The notes beneath the pieces are model-generated. The model made no database searches, was not told where the DNA came from, and worked only from the letters and a program-made list of their open reading frames with translations. The translations under genes and the position numbers were made by a program. Of a stretch of DNA of 64,000 nucleotides, positions 43,266 to 50,782 are shown one piece after another; position 1 is the first letter of the stretch; the number at the start of each line of letters is the position of its first letter. The stretch comes from Streptomyces spiralis. GTDB lineage: Bacteria; Actinomycetota; Actinomycetes; Streptomycetales; Streptomycetaceae. The DNA lies in contig NZ_BNBC01000039.1 in NCBI RefSeq assembly GCF_014654675.1, positions 1-64,000 of the forward strand, in the 5' to 3' direction.

Positions 43266-43691
43266 CTAGATCTCCAGCAGCACCGTGAACGGCCCGTCGT
43301 TCGTCAACGACACCCGCATCGCCGCCCCGAACCGGCCCGTCGCGACCGTCGCGCCCAGCGCACGCAGCTGGGCGACCACCTCCTCGACCAGCGGCTCGGC
43401 GACGTCGCCGGGGGCCGCCGCGTTCCAGGTGGGGCGGCGGCCCTTGCGGGCGTCGCCGTAGAGGGTGAACTGGCTGATGACCAGCAGCGGGGCACCGATG
43501 TCGCTGCACGACTTCTCGTCGTGCAGCATGCGGATCGACCAGAGCTTGCGGGCGAGCTGCGCCGCCTTCTCCTTGGTGTCCTCGTGGGTGACCCCGACGA
43601 GGACGCACAGCCCCTCGCCCTCGATGGCCCCCACCGTCCGGCCGTCCACGACGACACTCGCGCCGTCCACCCTCTGCACCACTGCACGCAT
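43266..43691 (-). CDS. dtd: D-aminoacyl-tRNA deacylase
   Basis: 141-aa DTD. The two conserved motifs are visible: LVISQFTLYGDARKGRRP (SQFTLYG) and SLTNDGPFTVLLE (NxGPxT, here NDGPFT). It removes D-amino acids from mischarged tRNA. ATG 43691 gives the canonical start MRAVVQRV; an in-frame start 12 nt upstream is less likely. Confidence 0.95.
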   Translation of the reverse strand: MRAVVQRVDGASVVVDGRTVGAIEGEGLCVLVGVTHEDTKEKAAQLARKLWSIRMLHDEKSCSDIGAPLLVISQFTLYGDARKGRRPTWNAAAPGDVAEPLVEEVVAQLRALGATVATGRFGAAMRVSLTNDGPFTVLLEI

Positions 43692-43885
43692 GCCGACCAT
43701 CATGCCGGGCGGCCGGCCGCGGTCCGCGGCGGGCTCTGCCCCGCGCCGGCGCTGCGTCCATATCGTGCTTCTTTATGCTTCGTAACCCCCCATCTGGGGC
43801 TGATCGGGGGCACTCGGTCACATACTGGCCACTCGGGGTGGCACGATGCTTCCGTACGCGCCGGTCGAGGGGACGGTTGAGGCGC

Positions 43886-44620
43886 ATGAGCACATCGAGT
43901 ACCGAGCAGCAGGCGCAGCCCGGAGCGGTCCCGCCGTTCCGCGCCGCGATCGCGGAGACGACCCATCGGCCGCCGGTGCAGCGCACCGACAGCCCGCCCA
44001 TCCCATCCATCCCGCCGATCCCATCCATCCCGTCGGACCCGCCACCGGTGGACACGGGACACACCGGGCTGCCGATTGACCTGTCGGAGCCCGACCTGAC
44101 CGTGCCGAGCCTGCCCGAACTGCGCGCCCTGCGCCGGCAGGCGCAGCGGGACGAGGCCGACCTGAGTTACGTACGGCGGTTGCTCCAGGGGCGGATCGAC
44201 ATTCTGCGCGCGGAACTGGCCCGGCGAGGGGCCGCGGCCGGGCGCGCCGCCCGCGGTTCGGCCGCCGGGCTCGCCGCCGTCGTGGACAGCGGGCAGGCGT
44301 CCGTCGTCGAACGGCTCGCGGAGATCCTCAAGGACGCGCCCGCCCGGCAGCGCTCGTCGGCGCGGCATGTGACGCTCGGCACACCGCAGAGCGAGGAGTA
44401 CCGGCGGCTGGCCGCCGAGATGCTCGCCGAGGTCGAGCTGTCGGACCTGGGTGCCCGCACCGATCCGGAGCTGGGCGCGGCGATGGGGCGGCTGGTGCGG
44501 TACGAGCAGCAGGTCTCCCGGCGTCGGCAGCAGTTGCAGCGCACGGCGGACGGCTGCAGCGCGGAGATCGCCCGCCGGTACCGTGAGGGAGAGGCACAGG
44601 TGGACGACCTGCTCGTCTGA
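43886..44620 (+). CDS. rsiG: Anti-sigma-WhiG factor RsiG (c-di-GMP-binding)
   Basis: 244-aa protein. Residues 1-75 are Pro-rich and disordered, with an IPSIP repeat. Two helices each carry the c-di-GMP signature E(x3)S(x2)R(x3)Q(x3)D: E90-S94-R97-Q101-D105 and E207-S211-R214-Q218-D222. This is the defining feature of RsiG, which binds the sporulation sigma factor WhiG when loaded with c-di-GMP and so delays sporulation. ATG 43886 follows TTGAGGCGC. whiG is not in the window. Confidence 0.92.
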   Translation: MSTSSTEQQAQPGAVPPFRAAIAETTHRPPVQRTDSPPIPSIPPIPSIPSDPPPVDTGHTGLPIDLSEPDLTVPSLPELRALRRQAQRDEADLSYVRRLLQGRIDILRAELARRGAAAGRAARGSAAGLAAVVDSGQASVVERLAEILKDAPARQRSSARHVTLGTPQSEEYRRLAAEMLAEVELSDLGARTDPELGAAMGRLVRYEQQVSRRRQQLQRTADGCSAEIARRYREGEAQVDDLLV

Positions 44621-44721
44621 CGGTGTGGCCGCGGCGACCCCGGGCCCGCGCGGGGCACGTCTTCCTCGTGCCGTGCGTCTCCCAGCCCGCCGTCGCCGCA
44701 GTCCCCGGAAGGCCACCGCCG

Positions 44722-45726
44722 ATGTCCGTGTTCCCCGCGTCCCCCGCTTCGTCCGCCTCTGCTGCCCCGTCCGGCGTCTCCTTCGCCGTCTCCCCCGTCC
44801 TCGCCGAAGTGGTGCGTTCGGGGTTCGTGGAGGGGCGGCACCGGGGCAGCCTGGTGGTGCTGGGCGCGGACGGCGCGGTCGAGCACGCGTGGGGGGAGGT
44901 GACGGCGCCGGTCTTCCCGCGTTCCTCCAACAAGCCCATGCAGGCGGCGGGCGTGCTGCGGGCGGGCCTGGACCTGGCCGGGGAGCGGCTCGCGCTCGCG
45001 GCGGCCAGCCACTCGGGGGAGCCCTTCCACCGCGACCTCGTCCGCAAGATGCTGGACGAGCACGGGCTGTCGCCGGAGCGGTTGCAGTGCCCGCCCGACC
45101 TGCCGCTGGACCAGGAGGAGAGGGAGGCCTGGCTGGCGGCCGGGGCGGGGCGCGACCGGGTGGCGATGAACTGCTCCGGCAAGCACACCGCGATGCTGGC
45201 GGCGTGCGCGCTGCGGGCGTGGCCGCTGGAGTCGTATCTCGACCCTGCGCACCCGTTGCAGCAGCTCATCCACAGGGTTGTGGAGGAAGCGGCGGAGGAG
45301 GACGTGGCGGCCGTCGGCACGGACGGCTGCGGCGCGCCGCTGATGGCGATCAGCCTCACGGGCCTGGCCCGTGCCCACCGCTCCTTCGTCCTCGCCGCGC
45401 CGGGCACGGCCGAGCGCCGTGTCGCCGACGCCATGCGCGCCCACCCCGAGTACGTCGCCGGCACCCGCCGCCACGACACCTGGCTGATGCGCGAGGTGCC
45501 CGGCGCCCTGTCCAAGGTGGGCGCGGAGGCCGTCCAGGCCGTCGCCCTCCCGGACGGCCGGGCCCTGGCCCTCAAGATCGACGACGGCGCGGCAAGGGCA
45601 CTGGGCCCGGTCCTGGCCCGCGCCCTGACCCACATGGGCGTCGACGCCCCGGTGATCCAGCGCATCGCACACGCTCCGCTCCACGGCGGAGGCCGAGTGG
45701 TGGGGGAGATCCGGGCGACCTTCTGA
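44722..45726 (+). CDS. L-asparaginase II family protein (AnsA-like)
   Basis: 334-aa protein of the asparaginase family typified by Rhizobium etli (PF06089 type), not the E. coli type. Marks are RSSNKPMQA, LAAASHSGE, MNCSGKHTAMLAAC and GTDGCGAPLMAISL with conserved Ser, Lys and Cys residues. It should hydrolyse asparagine to aspartate and ammonia. ATG 44722 has GGAAGG 9 nt upstream. The Ser/Ala-rich first 15 residues are variable. Confidence 0.88.
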   Translation: MSVFPASPASSASAAPSGVSFAVSPVLAEVVRSGFVEGRHRGSLVVLGADGAVEHAWGEVTAPVFPRSSNKPMQAAGVLRAGLDLAGERLALAAASHSGEPFHRDLVRKMLDEHGLSPERLQCPPDLPLDQEEREAWLAAGAGRDRVAMNCSGKHTAMLAACALRAWPLESYLDPAHPLQQLIHRVVEEAAEEDVAAVGTDGCGAPLMAISLTGLARAHRSFVLAAPGTAERRVADAMRAHPEYVAGTRRHDTWLMREVPGALSKVGAEAVQAVALPDGRALALKIDDGAARALGPVLARALTHMGVDAPVIQRIAHAPLHGGGRVVGEIRATF

Positions 45727-45764
45727 GCGAGGAAAATCCCCACGACACACCCGCACCCGCCCCC

Positions 45765-45770
45765 TACCGT
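45765..45770 (+). promoter_or_regulatory. -10 box of leaderless Eis-like gene
   Basis: TACCGT lies 6 nt before ATG 45777, predicting a leaderless transcript. Confidence 0.5.
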
Positions 45771-45776
45771 CAACCC

Positions 45777-47054
45777 ATGACTGCCACCCGCCCGCACAAC
45801 GCCGCCCGCCCCGACATCGACGTACGCCCCATCACCGAAGCCGAGATCCCCGACTGGATCCGCGCCCTGAACACCGGCTTCCTCCGCAGTCCCGCGGTCT
45901 CCGCCGAGGAGGTCGCCGACCGCAGCACCTACATCGTCCCCGCCCGCACCCTCGGCGCCTTCGACGCCGGCCGGTGCGTGGCGACGTTCCGCTCCTTCCC
46001 GCAGGAGCTCACCGCCGTCGGCGGCACACCCGTCCCCGCCGACGCCATCTCCAACGTCACGGTCACCGCCACCCACCGCCGCCGCGGCCTGCTGACCCGC
46101 ATGATGGCCCACGACCTCAGCGCGGCGAAGGAGCGCGGCGACGTCGTCGCCACCCTGATCGCGGCCGAGTACCCGATCTACGGCCGCTACGGCTTCGGCC
46201 CCGCCACCTGGACCACCGAGTGGACGATCGACGTACCCCGGGCGGGTGTCGACCCGCGCTGGTCGGGACCGGAGGACGGCGGCCGGGTCGACCTCGTGGA
46301 CGGCGACGACGTACGCAAGCTCGGCCCCGAACTCCACGAGCGGCTGCGCCGCACCCGGCCGGGCCTGATCGACCGCTCCGAGCGCTGGTGGCAGGTCAGC
46401 ACCGGCGCGCGGCGCCTGCAGCGCGAGTCGTGGACCGAGCCCTTCTACGCCGTGTACCGAGCGGCGGACGGCACGGTCGAGGGCCTGGCGGCGTACGTGT
46501 GCGACGAGACCTGGTCGGATGCCAAGCAGCCGCTGAACACGGCCACCGTGAAGAGCCTCATCGCGGTGACGCCGGCCGCCGAGCGCGCGCTGTGGCTGCA
46601 CCTGTGCTCGATCGACTGGGTGGTGAGGGTCAAGAGCGGCCGCAGGGCCCCGGACGACCTGCTCCCCCTCCTTCTGCCGGACCCGCGCGCGGCCGCGGTC
46701 ACCACGCAGGCGGACTGGCTGTGGGTGCGGATCCTGGACGTCGTACGGGCGTTGGAGGCGCGGACGTACCAGGGGACGGGCACGCTGGTGCTGGAGGTCG
46801 TCGACGGGACGGGACCGGCCGGGGGCCGGTGGCGACTGGAGGCCTCGCCCGAGGGAGCGTCCTGTACGCCGACGACTCGGAGCGCGGATCTGACGCTGGA
46901 GGTGGGCGAGCTGGCGACGCTGTGGCTCGGCGACGAGTCGGCGGTGCGGCTCGCGGCGCTCGGCCGGGTCCGGGAAGAACAAGCGGGCGCCGCCGTGGTG
47001 GCCGACGCCCTGCTGCGTACATCCAGGCGACCGTGGTGCCCGGACGTGTTCTGA
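45777..47054 (+). CDS. Eis-family GNAT acetyltransferase
   Basis: 425-aa protein with the three-part Eis architecture: an N-terminal GNAT domain (VTVTATHRRRGLLTRMMAHDL is the acetyl-CoA loop; EYPIYGRYGFGPAT follows), a second GNAT-like domain and a C-terminal SCP2-like domain (SADLTLEVGELATLWLG). The family Tyr and C-terminal acid (ends PDVF) are in place. Eis enzymes acetylate aminoglycosides and other amines at several positions; the physiological substrate here is unknown. Confidence 0.9.
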   Translation: MTATRPHNAARPDIDVRPITEAEIPDWIRALNTGFLRSPAVSAEEVADRSTYIVPARTLGAFDAGRCVATFRSFPQELTAVGGTPVPADAISNVTVTATHRRRGLLTRMMAHDLSAAKERGDVVATLIAAEYPIYGRYGFGPATWTTEWTIDVPRAGVDPRWSGPEDGGRVDLVDGDDVRKLGPELHERLRRTRPGLIDRSERWWQVSTGARRLQRESWTEPFYAVYRAADGTVEGLAAYVCDETWSDAKQPLNTATVKSLIAVTPAAERALWLHLCSIDWVVRVKSGRRAPDDLLPLLLPDPRAAAVTTQADWLWVRILDVVRALEARTYQGTGTLVLEVVDGTGPAGGRWRLEASPEGASCTPTTRSADLTLEVGELATLWLGDESAVRLAALGRVREEQAGAAVVADALLRTSRRPWCPDVF

Positions 47055-47110
47055 ACGCTCCTTCCTGCCGGTGACAGTGACAGGGGTGACGCTTCCGTAG
47101 CTTGGCTGTT

Positions 47111-47239
47111 CAGTTGTGGCTGTGCTCGCGATGTTCGGTTGTGGCTGTGCCGACTGTCTTCAGTTGTGACTGTGCCGACCGTCTTGAGTTGTGGCTGTGC
47201 GTCCCGGCCCTCGAGCCGTGGCTGTGCGGCGCCGACCGT
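47111..47239. repeat. 25-bp tandem repeat array
   Basis: Five tandem copies of a 25-27 bp unit begin at 47111, 47136, 47161, 47186 and 47213. Each carries (A/G)GTTGTGGCTGTG, degenerating in the last copy (GCCGTGGCTGTG). The array fills the start of the 380-bp gap before the first GntR gene. Neither strand reads as a convincing protein. The repeated GTTGTG resembles the AGTTGTA at the GntR promoters, so it may be a cluster of half-sites. Confidence 0.85.
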
Positions 47240-47331
47240 GCTCCCGGCTCCCCTCCGGAAGGGAGCGCGGTACGGCGTTCCCCGACTGTCACCCTGGTGG
47301 CCAACCTTTGGATGGTTCAACCATGTCGCTC

Positions 47332-47348
47332 AAGTTGGCCACCAACTT
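47332..47348. promoter_or_regulatory. Palindromic operator upstream of devE-like gene
   Basis: AAGTTGG-CCA-CCAACTT, a perfect 7-3-7 dyad, lies about 75 bp upstream of the -10. A matching dyad with the same spacing precedes the devA-like gene. Confidence 0.75.
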
Positions 47349-47422
47349 CACTTGTCTTATCTCCGCCTGGAAGCGTCTCATAACCACCTTTCCGCGAACT
47401 GTCCAAAGATGGCGGGAAGTTG

Positions 47423-47428
47423 TACCGT
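47423..47428 (+). promoter_or_regulatory. -10 box of devE-like gene
   Basis: TACCGT within AGTTGTACCGTT lies 6 nt before GTG 47435. The devA-like promoter reads AGTTGTAGCGTT with identical spacing. Confidence 0.65.
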
Positions 47429-47434
47429 TCGACC

Positions 47435-48337
47435 GTGGACCCGGAACACGCCTCCGCCACTGGGCGGAAGAGGTCACAACGGCCACAGAGGTCACACCGC
47501 GAGGTGGCCGACGAACTGCGGCGGCGGATCAGGACCGGTGAACTGCGGCCGGGCCAGCGCATGCCCACGCAGGCCGAACTCGCCGAGGAGTTCGGCGTGG
47601 AGCGCACGGCGGTGCGGCGGGCCCTGCGCATCCTGCAGTCGGAGGATCTGCTCAGCAATGTGTCCAAGGGCAGCCCGGCGACCGTAGCCCCCGACCCGCG
47701 ACGTGCCCTGACCGGCGCCGCAGCCCCTCCGCTGCCCACCACGGCCGCGCTCGCCCCCCGTATCGCCACCGCCTTCGAGGCCTCGCACGTGGAGATCGAC
47801 GCCCTGTGCCTGACGTCGATCTCGCTCACTCTCGCCATCGGCGAACCGCTCCGGCAGATCCATGCCGGGCGACTGAAACCGGCCAAGGTCGACGTGCGGG
47901 TGCTGCTGCCCAGCCGGGACATCGACCTCGCCTTCCCGGCGCCGGTGGACTCCGCCGCGGCGGGCCGGCTGCGCAGGCGGTGGCTGGCCCAGCGCAACGC
48001 CCAGGGCCAGGTGCTCAGGCACGGCCTGCTCGCCCTGCGCGCCACGCACGGCATCGACGTGCACGTCAGCTTCCGGGCCCTGCCCTTCACCCCGCCGGTC
48101 AAGCTCTACCTGCTCAACGCCACCGAGGCGCTGTTCGCGTACTACACCGTGCGGCGGCGCGAGCAGGAGATCGACCACGAACACCTCCAGCTGTACGACG
48201 CGGAGGGCTCCCAGTCGATGCTGTTCTCCTTCGTCGAGGGCGCCGGGCTGCGCGACACGACGTTCGTCGAGCAGTCGCTCGTGTGGTTCAACGCACTGTG
48301 GGAGACGATCAGTTCGGAGCTGGTGCTGACGAGCTGA
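47435..48337 (+). CDS. devE: GntR-family regulator, devE-like
   Basis: 300-aa regulator. N-terminal GntR winged helix (ADELRRRIRTGELRPGQRMPTQAELAEEFGVERTAVRRAL) and a C-terminal domain of about 200 residues with conserved VLLPS, RATHGIDVHVSFRALPFTPPVKLYLLN. It is very similar to the devA-like gene 450 bp downstream. Order (GntR, small membrane gene, devA, devB) fits the Streptomyces dev locus, where devE is the devA paralogue affecting development. GTG 47435 is chosen over TTG 47420 because of the promoter. Confidence 0.88.
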   Translation: MDPEHASATGRKRSQRPQRSHREVADELRRRIRTGELRPGQRMPTQAELAEEFGVERTAVRRALRILQSEDLLSNVSKGSPATVAPDPRRALTGAAAPPLPTTAALAPRIATAFEASHVEIDALCLTSISLTLAIGEPLRQIHAGRLKPAKVDVRVLLPSRDIDLAFPAPVDSAAAGRLRRRWLAQRNAQGQVLRHGLLALRATHGIDVHVSFRALPFTPPVKLYLLNATEALFAYYTVRRREQEIDHEHLQLYDAEGSQSMLFSFVEGAGLRDTTFVEQSLVWFNALWETISSELVLTS

Positions 48338-48409
48338 CGTCTCCCACGGGTCGTCGGAACGACGGGTCGACCGGTCCACGGGGCGTGACGCGCAGCGGCC
48401 CCGGGCCGT

Positions 48410-48601
48410 TCACAGGGCGGGACCGGCGACGAGCATCGCCAGCACCACCGCCCCGGCGGAGCTGACGGCCGGGCTCTTGGCCTTGATGCCGACGGTGAGC
48501 AGCAGCAGGCCGACGATGCCCGTCGCACCGTACTTCACCTGGACGAGCTGCTCGAAGCCGACGACGAAGACGGCGGACAGAAGAGCGAGAGCAACAGGCA
48601 C
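48410..48601 (-). CDS. Small membrane protein divergent from devA-like gene
   Basis: 63-aa protein with two or three short hydrophobic helices (starts VPVALALLSAVFVVGFEQ). GTG 48601 has an AAGGGGG site. It shares its upstream region and the palindromic operator with the devA-like gene. A second protein with a similar pattern lies at 50397-50579, in the same position relative to the third GntR gene. Function unknown. Confidence 0.75.
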   Translation of the reverse strand: MPVALALLSAVFVVGFEQLVQVKYGATGIVGLLLLTVGIKAKSPAVSSAGAVVLAMLVAGPAL

Positions 48602-48675
48602 GGCGTTCCCCCTTCGGGCTGTCCTGGGCGGATGGGAGTGGGGGTGCTGTGGAGCAGGAGGTGCAACTAACTTTC

Positions 48676-48703
48676 GCCAACTCATCCAAGTTGGCGGCCA
48701 ACT
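48676..48703. promoter_or_regulatory. Overlapping palindromes upstream of devA-like gene
   Basis: Two dyads share an arm: GCCAACT-CATCC-AAGTTGGC (48676-48695) and AGTTGG-CGG-CCAACT (48689-48703). They lie between the divergent small membrane gene and the devA-like gene and match the devE-like operator. A likely binding site for these GntR proteins. Confidence 0.75.
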
Positions 48704-48778
48704 CTTCTATAGTTGTCCCCACTTGGCGGCCACCTATAAACAGGTTTCAAACAACTCCCGTCAGGTGGATCAGAGTTG

Positions 48779-48784
48779 TAGCGT
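48779..48784 (+). promoter_or_regulatory. -10 box of devA-like gene
   Basis: TAGCGT within AGTTGTAGCGTT lies 6 nt before GTG 48791, so the mRNA is probably leaderless. Confidence 0.65.
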
Positions 48785-48790
48785 TTGGTC

Positions 48791-49663
48791 GTGACCCAGG
48801 AGAACGTGGCCGTGAACGGGAGCCGCAGAAGCTCTGCCCAGGAGATCGCCGAGACACTGCGGGACAGGATCCGCACCGGCGAGCTCAAGCCGGGCGACCG
48901 CCTGCCCACCCAGGCCGAACTCGCCGAGGAGTTCGGGGTGGAGCGCGGTGCCGTGCGCCAGGCCCTGCGGGAGCTCCAGGAGGACGGGCTGCTCAGCAAC
49001 GTGAGCAAGGGCAGCCCGCCGAGGATCGCCGAGGCGGCACCCGTGCGCGAGGAGCCCCTGCCGACGATGGTGGGCCTCGCGCCCCGGCTCACGGAGGCGT
49101 TCTCGGCCCGGCGGGTGCGGATCGACGTCGTGTGCCACACGGCGGAGACGCTGATGGTCGCCATCGGCGAGCCGCTGCGGCTGATCCACGAGGGCCGGAT
49201 GCGCCCCGACGCCATCGACGTCCGCATCCTGGTGCCGTCCAAGCACATCTCCCTCGCCTTCCCGGTCCCCGTGGAGGGCGGTGACGAGGACGAGGTGGTG
49301 CACCAGCGCTGGCTGGAGATGCGCAACGCCCAGGGGCACGTGCTGAGGCACAACCTGCAGTCCCTGCGCGCCACCCACGGCATCGACGTGCACGTGGCAT
49401 TCCGGGCCCTGCCCTTCACCCCGCCGGTCAAGCTCTACCTGCTCAACGGCGAGGAGGCGCTGATCGGCTACTACACCCTCACCCGGCGCGAGGAGGACTG
49501 GGGCGACGAGACCCTGGACATGTACGACGCTCTGGGTTCCGCCTCGCTGCTGTTCTCCTTCGTCAAGCGGGCCGGGCAACGGGACGCCGCGTTCGTGACG
49601 GAATCGCAGAAGTGGTTCGACGCCCTCTGGGAAACCATCACCACGGACCTGACACTCTCCTAG
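48791..49663 (+). CDS. devA: GntR-family developmental regulator, devA-like
   Basis: 290-aa paralogue of the devE-like protein, with a GntR winged helix (AETLRDRIRTGELKPGDRLPTQAELAEEFGVERGAVRQAL) and the same C-terminal domain (RATHGIDVHVAFRALPFTPPVKLYLLNGEEALIGYY). DevA of S. coelicolor is needed for proper aerial growth and sporulation. Its stop overlaps the next start as TAGTG, coupling it to the HAD gene (devB). GTG 48791 rather than the TTG at 48785, by promoter spacing. Confidence 0.9.
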   Translation: MTQENVAVNGSRRSSAQEIAETLRDRIRTGELKPGDRLPTQAELAEEFGVERGAVRQALRELQEDGLLSNVSKGSPPRIAEAAPVREEPLPTMVGLAPRLTEAFSARRVRIDVVCHTAETLMVAIGEPLRLIHEGRMRPDAIDVRILVPSKHISLAFPVPVEGGDEDEVVHQRWLEMRNAQGHVLRHNLQSLRATHGIDVHVAFRALPFTPPVKLYLLNGEEALIGYYTLTRREEDWGDETLDMYDALGSASLLFSFVKRAGQRDAAFVTESQKWFDALWETITTDLTLS

Positions 49664-50406
49664 TGACTTCTGATACGACGCAGACCGATTCGGTGGCAGA
49701 GACGACCGAGAACGAGAAACTGCGGGAACTGGTCACCCGTGCGCGGGCCGTGCTCTGGGACTTCGACGGCCCGATCTGCCGTCTGTTCGCCGGGCACTCC
49801 TCGGAGCGGGTGGCGACCGGGCTGGTGCGGTGGCTGGAGGGCCGGGGGCTGCACGGCCTGCTCACCGAGGGGGAGCGCGAGTCGCTGGACCCGCACGTCG
49901 TGCTGCGTGCCGTGGACCGCCGGCACCCCGGCAGCGACCTGGTCGCCGAACTGGAGGCCCGCCTCACCCACGAGGAGCTGCACGCCGCCTCCTCCGCCTG
50001 GCCCACGCCGTACGCCGACCCGCTGATCCGCACCTGGGTCGCGCTGGGTTCCCGGCTCGCCATCGCCACCAACAACTCGCCGCTCGTGGTCCGCGCCTAC
50101 CTCGAGAGCCGGGGCCTCACCGCCTGCTTCGACCCCCACATCTACGGCCGCACCCAGGACCTGCACCACCTCAAGCCGGACCCCCACTGCCTGAACCGGG
50201 CCCTGAACGCGACGGGCGCGGCCCCGGCGGAGGCCCTGATGATCGGCGACACCCCCTCCGACCACGAGGCCTCGCTCCGCGCCGGCGTCCCCTTCCTGGG
50301 CTACGCGCACAACGCGCGCAAGGAGAAGCTCCTGAAGGAGGCGGGCGCCACACTGATCGTGGACTCGCTGGAGCCCGTACTGCGGATCCTGCGGGGTCAG
50401 GCCTGA
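49663..50406 (+). CDS. devB: HAD-family hydrolase, devB-like
   Basis: 247-aa HAD phosphatase. Motif I LWDFDGPIC (DxD), motif II ATNNS, Lys in HHLKPDPHC and motif IV MIGDTPSDHEA are all present. GTG 49663 shares its first base with the devA-like stop, so translation is coupled. A small-molecule phosphatase acting in the same pathway as the regulator is likely. It overlaps the convergent small membrane gene by 10 nt. Confidence 0.9.
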   Translation: MTSDTTQTDSVAETTENEKLRELVTRARAVLWDFDGPICRLFAGHSSERVATGLVRWLEGRGLHGLLTEGERESLDPHVVLRAVDRRHPGSDLVAELEARLTHEELHAASSAWPTPYADPLIRTWVALGSRLAIATNNSPLVVRAYLESRGLTACFDPHIYGRTQDLHHLKPDPHCLNRALNATGAAPAEALMIGDTPSDHEASLRAGVPFLGYAHNARKEKLLKEAGATLIVDSLEPVLRILRGQA

Positions 50407-50579
50407 GTCATCAGCAGCGTGAACACCACGGCGGCACCCACGGCGAGCCCGGCCCGGCGGGCCCGCACACCCACGGTGACCGCGACCAGCAGGGCCGGCC
50501 CCGCGAAGCCCAGCCTCGCCTGGGCCTCGCGGGGCAGCAGGAATTCTCCCCCCACCCGCAGCAGTTGCAGCAGGACCAC
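50397..50579 (-). CDS. Small membrane protein divergent from third GntR gene
   Basis: 60-aa hydrophobic protein (starts VVLLQLLRVGGEFLLPREAQ) with two membrane helices. It resembles the 48410-48601 product in length, topology and the VG-x-R/K pattern in the loop, so both were probably copied together with a GntR gene. GTG 50579 has a G/A-rich site upstream; TTG 50618 would add 13 residues. Confidence 0.68.
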   Translation of the reverse strand: MVLLQLLRVGGEFLLPREAQARLGFAGPALLVAVTVGVRARRAGLAVGAAVVFTLLMTQA

Positions 50580-50614
50580 GTTCCCCACCCACCCTTCCAG
50601 TTTCTGTGATTCGG

Positions 50615-50683
50615 CCAACTATTGGGCCAATTGGACTGGTTGCCGTGAAGTGGTTGTCCCCGGTCTGATTGATCGGTTAACCG
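50615..50683. promoter_or_regulatory. Dyads upstream of third GntR gene
   Basis: CCAA-CTA-TTGG (50615-50625), CCAATTGG (50627-50634) and CGGTTAACCG (50674-50683) lie between the divergent small gene and the third GntR gene. They are related to, but not the same as, the TTGG-N3-CCAA sites of the other two regulators. Confidence 0.5.
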
Positions 50684-50770
50684 GCTGAATTCGGCCGACG
50701 TGGCGCATCCGCCATACGCGCCGGACCGACAGGCGGACCAGAAATCTGTTTGCGGGTGGACCGGCGGCGG

Positions 50771-50776
50771 TACGGT
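50771..50776 (+). promoter_or_regulatory. -10 box of third GntR gene
   Basis: TACGGT lies 6 nt before GTG 50783, the same geometry as the devE-like and devA-like promoters. Confidence 0.6.
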
Positions 50777-50782
50777 CCAGTC

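Noticed and set aside
47111..47239. CRISPR-like array
   Set aside because: The units are contiguous and similar along their whole length, with no unique spacers and no cas genes.
47110..47304. 64-codon minus-strand ORF across the 25-bp repeats
   Set aside because: The repeated SHN/QPQL residues simply mirror the DNA repeat, the 25-bp period shifts the frame each unit, and there is no good start site.
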